Positions 33,019 to 41,988 of a stretch of DNA of 64,000 bases are shown piece by piece; positions within the stretch are counted from its first letter, which is position 1; each line of letters starts with the position of its first letter. This DNA comes from Haloarcula rubra (GTDB lineage Archaea; Halobacteriota; Halobacteria; Halobacteriales; Haloarculaceae), in contig NZ_RKLR01000003.1 of NCBI RefSeq assembly GCF_019599465.1, positions 62,001-126,000 of the forward strand. The letters run 5' to 3'. The notes below the pieces were generated by a model, which did no database searches, was not told the DNA's origin, and saw only the letters and a list, made by a program, of their open reading frames with translations. A program made the translations under genes and the position numbers.

Positions 33019-34668
33019 ATGATGCAGTCGTTGCCGGGCGCTTTGGACGCGGTGCCGGTCCGCTCGCTCGCCGTCGTCGTCACCGTCGCTCTCGTCCTCG
33101 TCGGCCTGCGCCGCCTCGCAGGTGCGCGACTCAGCACTCCACTCCGCCGTCGCCTCCTCTTCGGGGTGCCGTGGGGGACGGTGCTGACGATGGCCGGTAT
33201 CCTCGCCGTCTACCTGTTCGTGCAGGGAACGTGGTGGCACTCGCGCCCCCTCGTCACGCCGTTTCGGACGTGGTCGTACTTCTACCCGCTCGGGATGCTG
33301 ACCGGGCCGTTCACCCACGGCAGCGACGCACACGTCACCGGCAACCTCGTCGGCACCTTCGCCTACGGCGCCGTCGTCGAGTACGCGTGGGGCCACTACC
33401 CCCAGCGCCGCGGTCGACAGACGTTCTCGTCCCTGTCGACGAACCCCTTCGCCCGCATCCTCGCCGTCCCCGTCGCGATGGCGGGCGTCGGCGTCTTCAG
33501 CGGCGTGTTCGCCGTCGGTCCCGTCGTCGGGTTCTCCGGCGTCGTCTTCGCGCTGGCCGGGTTCGCGCTGGTGACCCGTCCGTTCCTCTTCCTCGGCGCG
33601 TTGCTCGGCAGTCGCGTCCTCGACCAGGTGTACACGGCGCTGCTGTTCCCCGAACCGACCGTCGGCGGGAGTACGCGCTTCGTCACGCCGTGGTGGGCCA
33701 ACATCGCGATTCAGGGCCACGCTATCGGCCTCCTCGCCGGCGTCGTCCTCGGCGCCGTCTTCCTCTGGGCGCGGAGCGAGCGTCCGGCGACGACGCGCGT
33801 GTTCTTCGCGACGCTCGTGTACGCCGTCTCGAACGGCCTCTGGGCCGTCTACGTTCCGGTCGGTGGCGGTCGGTTCACCCTTTTCCGGTGGCTGGGGACG
33901 GGGCTGGTGTTCGTCCTCGCACTCCTCGTGGCGGCCGCCACCGCGCGACTGGACCGGGGCCTCCGCCCGCGGTTCGAACGCGACTGGCACTCACTGGCCG
34001 GCCTCGTCCTCGTCGTCTCTCTCGCGGCGCTCTGTCTGGCCTCGGTGCCCGCCAACACGGCGACCATCGGCCCGGAGGACGTGCCGGCCGACGGCGTCGA
34101 GGTGCGGGACTACGTCGTCACGTACGACGAGAACGTCCGCAACGAGTACATCGCGAGCATCTCTCTCCCGTTCGGCCTCGGGGCCGACCAGACGAACGTC
34201 ACGGAGAGCGGCGTCATCGTCGCCAGCGACCGCCGCGAGATATGGATAGCGCAGGTCCAGAAGGGGCGACTGGCACTGAACCAGCGTGCGGCCGTCGTCG
34301 TGGGCGGGCCGGGGTGGCGCGAGACGGTGTACGCCAACCGGACCGGGTGGAACGTACTGGGCAACGAGTCCGTCTACCGGGTCCAACTCCGACGTGCGGG
34401 CGGTGACCGTCGGACGGTCTTCACGTCGTCGCCCTCGACGGCCGACACCACCATCGACGGGCGCAACGTCACGTTCAGACCCGCCGACGACGGCTTCCTG
34501 GTCGCCGTCCGGCGCGGGAACACGACGATAGACGTCGACCGACTGCCGCCGAACGCGACCACGCGGACTATCGGCGGCCTCGCGTTCGAGCGAAACCGGA
34601 CCCGACTGTACGCCGGCGTCAACGACACGCGCGTGAAAATCGCGGAACGGCGTCGGCCGCCGAAGTGA
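33019..34668 (+). CDS. Rhomboid-family intramembrane serine protease with large C-terminal domain
   Basis: The 549-residue protein has a rhomboid core: HVTGN with Asn near 109, the catalytic GFSG with Ser near 173, and the partner His near 234 in IQGHAIGLLAG. About seven membrane segments end near residue 340. The last 200 residues (from about 350) are a soluble beta-rich domain with several NxT/S sequons, probably outside the cell. This is far longer than the common 200-300 residue rhomboid. A TATA-like CTTTATCG lies further upstream at about 32911. Substrate unknown. Confidence 0.87.
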   Translation: MMQSLPGALDAVPVRSLAVVVTVALVLVGLRRLAGARLSTPLRRRLLFGVPWGTVLTMAGILAVYLFVQGTWWHSRPLVTPFRTWSYFYPLGMLTGPFTHGSDAHVTGNLVGTFAYGAVVEYAWGHYPQRRGRQTFSSLSTNPFARILAVPVAMAGVGVFSGVFAVGPVVGFSGVVFALAGFALVTRPFLFLGALLGSRVLDQVYTALLFPEPTVGGSTRFVTPWWANIAIQGHAIGLLAGVVLGAVFLWARSERPATTRVFFATLVYAVSNGLWAVYVPVGGGRFTLFRWLGTGLVFVLALLVAAATARLDRGLRPRFERDWHSLAGLVLVVSLAALCLASVPANTATIGPEDVPADGVEVRDYVVTYDENVRNEYIASISLPFGLGADQTNVTESGVIVASDRREIWIAQVQKGRLALNQRAAVVVGGPGWRETVYANRTGWNVLGNESVYRVQLRRAGGDRRTVFTSSPSTADTTIDGRNVTFRPADDGFLVAVRRGNTTIDVDRLPPNATTRTIGGLAFERNRTRLYAGVNDTRVKIAERRRPPK

Positions 34669-34678
34669 GCCCCGCTCC

Positions 34679-35302
34679 TCAGTCCCAGCGGATGCGGAAG
34701 ACTTCCGCGGTGATGGTCCGAGTGTCCTCGTCGTGGAAGTCGAACTGCTTCGGGAGGGCGAACTCCGTCTCGAAGGCGTGGGTCACGTCCCCGCCGTTGT
34801 CGGCGGCGAACGACTCGACGAACTCCCTGCTCCCCTCGTTGTGGACGGAGTAGGAGACGGCGGCTACCTCGGCGGCCGTCGCGAGGAACTCCCGGTCGGC
34901 GTGTTCGTTGCCGGACTGCGCGCCGAACGGCGGGTTCATCACGACGGTGGTATCCTCGGGGGGACAGAGCGGGGCCTGCGTCGCGTCAGCGCGCACCCAC
35001 GAGACGGACGTCGTCGACCCGACTTTCCGCTCGTTCTTCCGTGCCGTCGCCAGCGGTGCGGGGTCGATGTCGAGGCCGACGACGGTGTCGGGCCCACGGA
35101 GTGCCGCCCCCAGCGCGAGCATCCCGGTCCCGCACCCGAGGTCGACGACCGTCCGGTCCTGGATGTCGCCCTGCAGGTCGGCCGTGTGGACGAGGTGGGC
35201 CGCCAAATCCGGCGGCGTGCGGTACTGTTCGAGACTGGCCTGTGGATCGTCGAACCCCGCGACGACACCGAGTTGCTGGGCGAGCGCGCTCTTTGTCGGC
35301 AT
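34679..35302 (-). CDS. METTL5-family methyltransferase (NPPF-type)
   Basis: The 207-residue protein has SAM motif I VVDLGCGTGML (residues 52-62) and the amino-methylation motif NPPF at 123-126. An N-terminal LEQYRTPPDLAAHLVH segment precedes them. This layout matches archaeal METTL5 relatives, which are probable N6-adenine rRNA methyltransferases. The downstream FGAQSGNEHADREFL and C-terminal FFHDEDTRTITAEVFRI-type segment support the family. It starts at ATG 35300-35302; the longer reading frame adds non-conserved residues. Confidence 0.85.
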   Translation of the reverse strand: MPTKSALAQQLGVVAGFDDPQASLEQYRTPPDLAAHLVHTADLQGDIQDRTVVDLGCGTGMLALGAALRGPDTVVGLDIDPAPLATARKNERKVGSTTSVSWVRADATQAPLCPPEDTTVVMNPPFGAQSGNEHADREFLATAAEVAAVSYSVHNEGSREFVESFAADNGGDVTHAFETEFALPKQFDFHDEDTRTITAEVFRIRWD

Positions 35303-35387
35303 CAGCGGCAATACGCCAGAATCATGCAAAAATGTTTGCAAATGTCTGGTGGTAATCCACACTCGCGTCACCGACCGATTGGGCCGG

Positions 35388-36434
35388 TCACCACGTACCG
35401 TGGAAGGTGTCGAACTCTAAGTCCTCGAGGTCACGCTCCCCGATGGCTATCTCGTACTCGCCGGGCGTGAGCATCGGCCGCTTGAACTGCGGGCCGTCGT
35501 CGGTCGTGATGCGCGGACACCCGGTGTTGACGTAGGCGTCCATCCCGAAGTTCGTCAGTCGATCCGGCGTCACCTCGTCCATCGTGATGAGGTAGGCGTC
35601 GTCGTTGTTCTCGACTATCTCCTGTGCCTTCTCCCAGCGACCCTGCCCGATCTTCGTACAGAAGATGACGCCCCACGTCTCGGCGTCCATCGCCTTGTGG
35701 ACCGACGCGTAGCGCTGTTTCATGAACTTCTCGGTGTCGGCGACGGTCAGCGCGTTGTTGACCGGGTCCGCGATGACGACCTTCTTGTCCGGGTGTTCCA
35801 TCGCCAGTCCGAGCGGGTGGAACTTGCCGCCGCCGACGTAGAGAATCGTGTCGGCGTCGACGTCGGCCGAGGCGTAGTTACAACCCAGCACCTGCCCCTC
35901 GTTGGTCAGTCGGTCGTCGCCCTTGCGGACGTGGACCTCGTAGCCGCGTGCTTCGAGCCACGACCGCATCTCGTCGAACTTGTTCATGTGCTGGGCCGTC
36001 GTCACGAGGCCGACGTCGGGGTCCTCGTCCGGGTCCGGGAGTTCCTCGGCTTCGGCCTGCTCCATCATCGGGAAGACGTCGACGTTAGAGAAGAGGGGGA
36101 CGTAGATTATCTTGTCCGACTCCTTCATCGGGGAGTGACCGAAGTGGACGAACACGTCGGTCCGACGCATCAGGTAGGTGTCGAGGTCGCAGGCGCCGTA
36201 GCAGGGTTGGCCGGATATCATCACGGAGACGTCGTCGGGGAGTTCCGCGCGCAGGTCGTCGGCGACGGCGGGGCCGCGTCGTTTCAGCCCCTCGGGGAAC
36301 TGCAGTCCGACAGTGTCGGCGTCGCGTTCGTCGACAGCCTCGACGATACGGTCGAGTTCGTAGTCCCACTCGCGGTCGTGCTTGAGCGAGAGGCCTGTGT
36401 TTCGGAGGTCACCCTCGGTACGCTCTTGGCTCAT
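35388..36434 (-). CDS. dph2: Diphthamide biosynthesis enzyme Dph2
   Basis: The 348-residue radical-SAM-like enzyme performs the first step of diphthamide formation on elongation factor 2, adding the 3-amino-3-carboxypropyl group from SAM. Three cysteines that ligate the unusual [4Fe-4S] cluster are visible in QPCYGACD (near 82), VLGCNYASA and VNTGCPRI. VGLQFPEGLKRR and GGGKFHPLGLA are also Dph2 signatures. Archaea use a Dph2 homodimer. I start at ATG 36432-36434, which gives MSQERTEGDL. It lies divergent from the YlbF gene. Confidence 0.93.
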   Translation of the reverse strand: MSQERTEGDLRNTGLSLKHDREWDYELDRIVEAVDERDADTVGLQFPEGLKRRGPAVADDLRAELPDDVSVMISGQPCYGACDLDTYLMRRTDVFVHFGHSPMKESDKIIYVPLFSNVDVFPMMEQAEAEELPDPDEDPDVGLVTTAQHMNKFDEMRSWLEARGYEVHVRKGDDRLTNEGQVLGCNYASADVDADTILYVGGGKFHPLGLAMEHPDKKVVIADPVNNALTVADTEKFMKQRYASVHKAMDAETWGVIFCTKIGQGRWEKAQEIVENNDDAYLITMDEVTPDRLTNFGMDAYVNTGCPRITTDDGPQFKRPMLTPGEYEIAIGERDLEDLEFDTFHGTW

Positions 36435-36526
36435 TGGGACCGCATACTCCCTCGCGGGGTAAAACCTCCGCGCTTCGACCCGAGGTTTCGGCAAGCCTAT
36501 ACCGCGCGAGTCCTAATCTGACGGCG

Positions 36527-36925
36527 ATGAGCATCGACAGCGACACCGCCGCCGACCCGACCGGCGACCGAGTCGACGAACTCGCGACGGAGTTCGGCGA
36601 AGCCATCGCCGAACTGCCCGTCTACCAGCGCTTCGTCGAGGCGAAGGAGGCCGTCGAGAACGACGACGAGGCCCAGGAGGCCATCCAGGAGTTCGAACAG
36701 ATTCGTGAGGAGTTCCAACTCGCCCGCCAGACCGGCCGTGCGAGTCAGGAGGACCTGCGCGAACTCCAGAACGCACAGGAGGACCTCCACGACATCCCCG
36801 TCATGAGCGACTACCTCGAAGTCCAGAACGAACTCGAACTCCGCTTACAGGAGCTCAACGAAATCGTCTCGGAGCAACTCGCCGTCGACTTCGGCCAGAA
36901 GGCCGGCGGTTGCTGTGAAGACTGA
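36527..36925 (+). CDS. YlbF family protein
   Basis: The 132-residue, mostly helical protein matches the YlbF/YmcA fold: LATEFGEAIAELPVYQRFVEAKEAVENDDEAQEAIQEFEQIREEFQLARQTGR, then IPVMSDYLEVQNELELRLQELNEIVSEQL. The C-terminus GGCCED adds a vicinal cysteine pair, as in bacterial partners that carry iron-sulfur clusters in a RNase Y complex. Its archaeal role is unknown. I choose the ATG at 36527. Confidence 0.85.
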   Translation: MSIDSDTAADPTGDRVDELATEFGEAIAELPVYQRFVEAKEAVENDDEAQEAIQEFEQIREEFQLARQTGRASQEDLRELQNAQEDLHDIPVMSDYLEVQNELELRLQELNEIVSEQLAVDFGQKAGGCCED

Positions 36926-37054
36926 CTCGGGGACGTAGGTTCGACACTCGAAGTCCATTTTCACGTTCATCCTCGCGACATCGACAGCGATATCGCACGT
37001 CGATAGTCGTCGGACGTACCGTCACTCTGTGTAAAATCCCGACGGGCCGGCACA

Positions 37055-37189
37055 GTGCATATCCAAACGGTCGGAGACGTTCTCGCCACGGCGTATGTCG
37101 CACGCTCCCCGTCGCTCCGCTCGCCGCCCGCCGTCGCCGACGTCGAGTACGACGACTGGCGTATCGAGCGGTCCCGCGACGGTCCGTAA
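37055..37189 (+). CDS. Possible small protein (44 aa)
   Basis: A GTG at 37055 opens a frame ending in VADVEYDDWRIERSRDGP. Codon use has the high GC3 and acidic bias of neighbours, and an AT-rich TGTAAAATCC lies about 20 nt upstream. No family is recognised, and it may be a remnant. Confidence 0.3.
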   Translation: MHIQTVGDVLATAYVARSPSLRSPPAVADVEYDDWRIERSRDGP

Positions 37190-37221
37190 CGACTTAGCCA
37201 CGCCCACCCGCAGTCGGGACT

Positions 37222-38052
37222 ATGACGGTCGACTCAGACTGGGACGATTGGCTCCTGCGTGCTGTCGAAGACGCCGACCCGGACGGACTGGCTATCTGGT
37301 ATCTCGGCTGTAACGGTTTCGTCGTCAAGACGAGCGGCGACACAACGGTGTTCGTCGACCCGTACCTCGGCATCGGCGACCCGCCGCGGACCGTGCGGAT
37401 GGTCCCGGTGCCGTTCGACCCCTCGGAGGTCACCGAGGCCGACGCCGTCCTCGGGACCCACGAACACACGGACCACGTCCACGGGCCCTCGCAGGCCCCA
37501 ATCCTCGCGAGCACCGGCGCGGACTACTACACGACTGACAGCGGCCACGACGTCGTCAAGGAGGAGGCGTGGGTTGACAACTGGTCGGTCACCGACGACC
37601 AACTCCACGAAGTCACGGAGGGCGACAGCCTCGAAATCGGCGATCTGACCGTCCACGTCGAACCGGCCAACGACCCGGACGCCGAACACCCCGTCTCGTA
37701 CGTCTTCGAACACGAGTCTGGGACGTTCTTCCACGGCGGCGACGCCCGCCCCGGCGACTTCGAGGCGGTCGGCGATGCCTACGACATCGACCTCGGCGTC
37801 CTCGCGTTCGGGACCGTCGGGATGATTCCCGACAGCGACACTGGCGAACCCAAGCGGACCAAGTGGTACAACGACGAGAACATGATCATCGAGGCCGCCA
37901 ACGAACTCCAGCTAGACACCCTGCTGCCGAGCCACTGGGACATGTGGAAGGGGATGACTACCGAACCGACCGTCCTCCACAATCACGCCAACAGTTTCGA
38001 CTATCCGGCGTCGCTAGAGATAGCCGAAATCGGTGACCGCGTCGACCTCTGA
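37222..38052 (+). CDS. MBL-fold metallo-hydrolase (UlaG-like)
   Basis: The 276-residue protein shows the metallo-beta-lactamase motif GTHEHTDHVHG with His80, His82, Asp84 and His85. It begins with LAIWYLGCNGFVVKTSGDTTVFVDPYLG and has FFHGGDARPGD as a later ligand region. The pattern is that of L-ascorbate-6-phosphate lactonase UlaG and of related archaeal hydrolases. The true substrate is not known. It is followed 82 nt later by an unrelated coiled-coil gene with its own promoter. Confidence 0.87.
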   Translation: MTVDSDWDDWLLRAVEDADPDGLAIWYLGCNGFVVKTSGDTTVFVDPYLGIGDPPRTVRMVPVPFDPSEVTEADAVLGTHEHTDHVHGPSQAPILASTGADYYTTDSGHDVVKEEAWVDNWSVTDDQLHEVTEGDSLEIGDLTVHVEPANDPDAEHPVSYVFEHESGTFFHGGDARPGDFEAVGDAYDIDLGVLAFGTVGMIPDSDTGEPKRTKWYNDENMIIEAANELQLDTLLPSHWDMWKGMTTEPTVLHNHANSFDYPASLEIAEIGDRVDL

Positions 38053-38103
38053 ACACTCTCGGTAAGTTGTTGGTTTATCGTCAGGTGAGGCAGGCGAAGT
38101 ACC

Positions 38104-38110
38104 TTTAATA
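38104..38110 (+). promoter_or_regulatory. TATA box of the coiled-coil gene
   Basis: TTTAATA lies about 24 nt before the ATG at 38135, in the leaderless configuration. Confidence 0.5.
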
Positions 38111-38134
38111 GTGGCGGGGTATGCAGTGACATAC

Positions 38135-39268
38135 ATGAGTGATTCGCAAGCGTACGAGGAGATTACCGTCGCCTCGGATGGAGTGACCGTCACCAAGCGG
38201 TTCGAGGCCGACGAGTTCCCGGTGCCAGCCATAGCGTTCAACGTCCGCTCACGGCGCTCGGAGCCAGTCACGCTCAGACTGGTCGACACCGTCCCCGAAG
38301 ACGTCGCCGTCGAGGACCTCGGGTTCCACCCCGAGTACGGGTCCGAGTACTGGGACATCAACGACGACCGCATCGCCTTCGAGAAGGAGATAGAACCCGA
38401 CGCGGACTACACGACGGTCTACGGTATCCGTGCGACCGGGACCGACGACGTCGAGAAGTTCCTCACGGAACCGGCGATAGAGAACGTCGACCCGCCGCTG
38501 GACGACGACACCGACATCGTCGGCAGCGGCGACGACGCCGTGAAGGACGTCATCGCGGGCGAGAGTGACAGCGTGCCGGGGCTGGAGGACGACGCCGACG
38601 AGGACATCGAGACTCTCGACCTCAAAGACCCCAACGGGAAGAGCACTGCCGGCGGCAACGCGGGCGCGGCGGGCGACGACGACGTGGAACAGGCGGACGT
38701 CGACGTCGAGACGGGCAACGTCGTCGCGGCGATGGCGAACGAGATTCGCCAGAACAACGTCTCTGCCGACGACGTGAAACTGCTCAAGCGCGCCCTCGAC
38801 GCCGTCTCCGAAGACGACGAGGACGAGTCGGCGGGAGGCGTCAACGAGGCCCGCATCAAGCGTATCCAGTCGGACGTCTCCGACCTGCGCGCCTACACCG
38901 ACGCACTGGAGGAGTTCCTCGAAGAGAACGGGACGGGCGAGGAGATGATAGCGGAGTTCAGCGAGCGTCTCGACGCCTTCGAGACCGAACTGGCGACCTT
39001 CGAGGACGACATCCAGAGCGCCAAGTCCGCGGCGGAGTCGGCGACGGAGGACGTCGAAGCCGTCGAGTCGACCGTCGACTCGATGGACGACGAACTGGAC
39101 GAGATGGAGTCCCACCTCGGCGACCTCGAAGCCGAAATCGACGAGGTCCGCGAGGAGATCGGTGACGGCGAAATCGACGAGCGACTGACGGACCTCGAAG
39201 AGGAGATAGACGACCTCAAGGAGTGGCGCGAACAGCTCTCGTCCGTCATCGGTGGCGGCGGCGACTAA
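38135..39268 (+). CDS. Haloarchaeal coiled-coil protein with N-terminal beta domain
   Basis: The 377-residue acidic protein has an N-terminal beta-rich part of about 110 residues. A disordered Asp/Gly-rich linker follows (about 115-190). A long coiled coil at about 245-370 is rich in Glu, Asp, Leu and Ala (DVEAVESTVDSMDDELDEME, LEAEIDEVREEIGDG). No membrane helix or catalytic motif is visible. I infer a scaffold or structural protein. It may be co-transcribed with the HisG-like gene, 39 nt downstream, although that gene has its own TTTTATT box. Confidence 0.7.
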   Translation: MSDSQAYEEITVASDGVTVTKRFEADEFPVPAIAFNVRSRRSEPVTLRLVDTVPEDVAVEDLGFHPEYGSEYWDINDDRIAFEKEIEPDADYTTVYGIRATGTDDVEKFLTEPAIENVDPPLDDDTDIVGSGDDAVKDVIAGESDSVPGLEDDADEDIETLDLKDPNGKSTAGGNAGAAGDDDVEQADVDVETGNVVAAMANEIRQNNVSADDVKLLKRALDAVSEDDEDESAGGVNEARIKRIQSDVSDLRAYTDALEEFLEENGTGEEMIAEFSERLDAFETELATFEDDIQSAKSAAESATEDVEAVESTVDSMDDELDEMESHLGDLEAEIDEVREEIGDGEIDERLTDLEEEIDDLKEWREQLSSVIGGGGD

Positions 39269-39307
39269 TCGAACTGGTTTTATTCGTCCCGCCAGTGGAC
39301 ACCGCTA

Positions 39308-40204
39308 ATGACGACGACCAGAGTGGCCGTTCCCCGGAAGGGGCGGCCCCTCGAGGCGGTGCTGGAACGCCTCGCCGCCCGAACCGGGACGACCGAACTG
39401 GCGGACGACATCATCTCGACTCTGCGTTACGAGAAAGCGATTACCAAAGGCAACCAGACCGCCGAGGCCGACGTCTACCATCGCCTCGCCGAGTACTCCA
39501 GTCTCGACGACCCACACCGGCCGGAGTACACCCTCCTCCGCGACGACAGGGACGGGATGCCCCGTCGCGTCGTCTTCGACAGCGTCACCGTGCCGACCGA
39601 CCACGGCGACGTCCAGTTGATAGGGCGAGAGGAACCGTTCCGCGCGCTCCGTACCCACGAGTTCGCCCTCGGGTTCGACAGCGCCGACCTCGTACTGGAG
39701 GAAGTCGTGCAGCTCCGTGACGACGCGCTGACGAGCATCGCGGAGATAAACGACCGTATCGACCCGCTCGACACCGACGTTCGGGTCGTCACGGGTCTCG
39801 GCGACACGGTGTATCACACCCTGCTGGCGACGCCGGACGTCGTCGACTCACAGGACCGCACGCTGGACCGGGAGTTCGTCCGCAACTACGACGGCGAGCT
39901 CTGCATCTCGCCACGGTACGAACGCCTCGTAGAGGCCGTCCTCGGGACGGCGGCGCTCGACGGCATCACGTTCACGTATCCCGAGAACGGCAACGAGGAG
40001 GAGGCCGACATCGCGGCCACCGGCATCGGCGTCTACCTGACGGTGACGGGGTCGACCGCACGGGACCACGACCTCGAACTGGGCGAGCAGTTGTTCCCCA
40101 GCGAGACTGTGCTGTTAGAGAACGCGCGCGAACGCGACGCGACGACCGAAGACGTCGGCGAACTGTTCGCCGAACCCGAGGAGACGGCGCTCCAGTCCGT
40201 CTGA
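39308..40204 (+). CDS. Divergent HisG-like protein of unknown function
   Basis: The 298-residue protein starts RVAVPRKGRPLEAVLERLAARTG, resembling the HisG opening 'AVPNKGRL'. Its C-terminal ADIAATGIGVYLTVTGSTARDHDLELGEQLFPSETVLLENA resembles the HisG phosphoribosyl-binding 'TGTTLRENGL...E.....STA.LI'. ATP phosphoribosyltransferase makes the first committed histidine intermediate, but key spacing is altered here and no his gene is near. A paralogue that lost or changed activity is likely. Assignment rests on motif comparison by eye. Confidence 0.55.
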   Translation: MTTTRVAVPRKGRPLEAVLERLAARTGTTELADDIISTLRYEKAITKGNQTAEADVYHRLAEYSSLDDPHRPEYTLLRDDRDGMPRRVVFDSVTVPTDHGDVQLIGREEPFRALRTHEFALGFDSADLVLEEVVQLRDDALTSIAEINDRIDPLDTDVRVVTGLGDTVYHTLLATPDVVDSQDRTLDREFVRNYDGELCISPRYERLVEAVLGTAALDGITFTYPENGNEEEADIAATGIGVYLTVTGSTARDHDLELGEQLFPSETVLLENARERDATTEDVGELFAEPEETALQSV

Positions 40205-40216
40205 GTCACTCCCCTG

Positions 40217-40831
40217 CTATCGCTCGCAGACCCAGTGGAGAGCCGAACAGGCGCCGACGGCCAGCAGCACGACGACGGCGACCGGCGTGGTCGACGCGGC
40301 CGGTAGTAGCGCCGTCTGTGCGAGGAGCAGCCCCAGTCCCGCGAGCGCGATGGCGGCGTAGTACCGGTACCACGCTCTCGACGTCGCCACACCGTCTACG
40401 TACCTGCCGACGTCGTCGCCGGCCGGGCCGAGCGAGACGGTCGCCGCCTCGCGGTCGAACGCCACGATACCGAGGTCGTCCATCTTCGGCAGGTGGCTCT
40501 GGTGGAGCGAGACGTACACCCGCTTTCGCTGTCGCTCTGTCAGCGACTCCGGCGTCGTATCGTTCTCGATAGCAGCGACCTGTTCGGCGAGTGAACTAAC
40601 CGAGACCGACTCGTCCGGCGGGAGGACGCTGAGGGTCGCGCGGCGTCGCTCGTTCCGGAGGACGTCGAATATTGCACCGTCGTCTAGTGCGTCCTCCCCT
40701 CTCGAACCGGCGGGGTCGCCACAGAGCGTCCGAACGACCCCAGTATCGACTGTATCTGCGTCCTTCGAGTCGGCGTCGTGGTGGCCGTTCTGTTTGTCTC
40801 TCACGCGTACGGTCGGGTCGCAGTCTCTCAC
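40217..40831 (-). CDS. DUF7344 winged-helix protein with two C-terminal membrane helices
   Basis: The protein carries the DUF7344 HTH pattern: IFDVLRNERRRATLSVLPPDESVSVSSLAEQVAAIENDTTPESLTERQRKRVYVSLHQSHLPKMDDLGIVAFD. A C-terminal pair of membrane helices follows (WYRYYAAIALAGLGLLLAQTALL and TPVAVVVLLAVGACSAL). Membrane-tethered regulators of this type may respond to envelope state. Start choice is uncertain: GTG at 40831 and GTG at 40804 both fit, and the upstream TATATA box (about 40880) gives a leader. Divergent from a paralogue at 41113. Confidence 0.75.
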   Translation of the reverse strand: MRDCDPTVRVRDKQNGHHDADSKDADTVDTGVVRTLCGDPAGSRGEDALDDGAIFDVLRNERRRATLSVLPPDESVSVSSLAEQVAAIENDTTPESLTERQRKRVYVSLHQSHLPKMDDLGIVAFDREAATVSLGPAGDDVGRYVDGVATSRAWYRYYAAIALAGLGLLLAQTALLPAASTTPVAVVVLLAVGACSALHWVCER

Positions 40832-41112
40832 GGGGCGGTCGACGACGGTGCTGTCGTATTCACAACCTGACAGTCGACGTATATAGTTCTTTCTCGTATG
40901 CTTACTGTTTCGGACGGCGTGACTCGCCGGTTCGTGGCGACCGGTCCCCGCCGCCGACGGGTTTCGTTCAATGCTACGCCGAAGGCAGTAATCTCCCATG
41001 TCTCGGGGGTAACGACGCTGTAACAAATGTGTACCCGACGTTCGGTACGGCCGTGTCGTCTCTGACGACAGCTAGATGAACCGTCTACTCACCAACCGCG
41101 GCGACGGATGCG

Positions 41113-41637
41113 ATGGAACAAAACAACACAGAACTCTCACGCGACCGCGTCTTCGACATCCTCAGTAGCCCTCGCCGTAGATACGTGCTCTACTTTCTCA
41201 GGACCGAACCGAACCCGATTCAGTTGACCGACCTCGCCGAACACGTCGCTGCCTGGGAGAACGATACGACGGTCGAGGACCTCTCGACACAGCAGCGCAA
41301 GCGCGTGTACGTGTCTCTGTACCAGACACACCTTCCCAAACTCGCCGAGGCGGGACTCGTCAACTACGACGAGGAGTCGGGAGAGGTGTCGATCGCCCGC
41401 AAGGCGTCCGAGATAGACCCGTACCTCGGCGACCAGCAGGAGGAGCCGACGTGGTACCTGTACTACCTCGGCCTCGCCGTCGTGAGTACGCTCCTCATCG
41501 TCGCCTCTGCGCTCGGTTTGGGAATCGGTCAAGGAGTAGTCGCGGTGGTCGTCGTCGGCGCCTTCGTCGCGTTGACCGCGGTGCACGCCGTGTACCGATG
41601 GCGTCAGCGACCCCCACCGTCGGAGTTCAGCGAGTGA
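41113..41637 (+). CDS. DUF7344 winged-helix protein with two C-terminal membrane helices
   Basis: The 174-residue protein has the same layout as its divergent neighbour: VFDILSSPRRRYVLYFLRTEPNPIQLTDLAEHVAAWENDTTVEDLSTQQRKRVYVSLYQTHLPKLAEAGLVNYDEESG, then two membrane helices (YLYYLGLAVVSTLLIVASALGLGIG and VVAVVVVGAFVALTAVHAVY). It is a probable membrane-bound transcription factor. A TGTAACAA octamer lies 86 nt upstream at 41019. Function unknown. Confidence 0.85.
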   Translation: MEQNNTELSRDRVFDILSSPRRRYVLYFLRTEPNPIQLTDLAEHVAAWENDTTVEDLSTQQRKRVYVSLYQTHLPKLAEAGLVNYDEESGEVSIARKASEIDPYLGDQQEEPTWYLYYLGLAVVSTLLIVASALGLGIGQGVVAVVVVGAFVALTAVHAVYRWRQRPPPSEFSE

Positions 41638-41651
41638 GCGGCACGCCGCGA

Positions 41652-41759
41652 CTACTCTTCGTCCTGGGGGAGTAGTTGCTCGGGCTTCCGTAGATACGTC
41701 GGTGTGTTCGCGAACTCCACCATCCGTTCCAACTCCTGGTCAGTGATATGTCGAGGCAT
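41652..41759 (-). CDS. Small soluble protein (35 aa)
   Basis: On the reverse strand from ATG 41757-41759 the frame reads MPRHITDQELERMVEFANTP, then TYLRKPEQLLPQDEE and stop at 41652. A predicted amphipathic helix and an acidic tail are typical haloarchaeal features. An AT-rich TTACTAA box lies about 30 nt upstream. It is convergent with the DUF7344 gene, with 14 nt between. No function is known. Confidence 0.55.
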   Translation of the reverse strand: MPRHITDQELERMVEFANTPTYLRKPEQLLPQDEE

Positions 41760-41911
41760 CACACACCCGACCACCCCCTGTTCGGGGTTAGTAATTGTGC
41801 CCATAGCTCAGAGAATGAACTCTATACTCTCCCGGACGACGGCGCCGCCGGCGACCCGAGCACCGACGTCGAACCGCACGACGGTGGCCGTCCGTGTCGG
41901 TATACGACCAG

Positions 41912-41919
41912 CATAACAA
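41912..41919 (+). promoter_or_regulatory. CATAACAA promoter element before DUF457-like gene
   Basis: GCATAACAATAGGGG begins the unit. The GTG of a 12-aa mini-ORF (41946) is 26 nt downstream, and the main ATG is at 41989. Confidence 0.5.
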
Positions 41920-41945
41920 TAGGGGGTACGGTCCGACCCCCGGCC

Positions 41946-41984
41946 GTGAGACAGACCAGTGACGTCGTCGGGTGGGGTGCATAG
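41946..41984 (+). CDS. Possible leader mini-ORF (12 aa)
   Basis: A GTG 26 nt after the CATAACAA element encodes a 12-residue peptide ending in TAG at 41984, 4 nt before the main ATG at 41989. It fits the mini-ORF pattern described under findings, but a GTG start makes it weak. Confidence 0.3.
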   Translation: MRQTSDVVGWGA

Positions 41985-41988
41985 TTCG

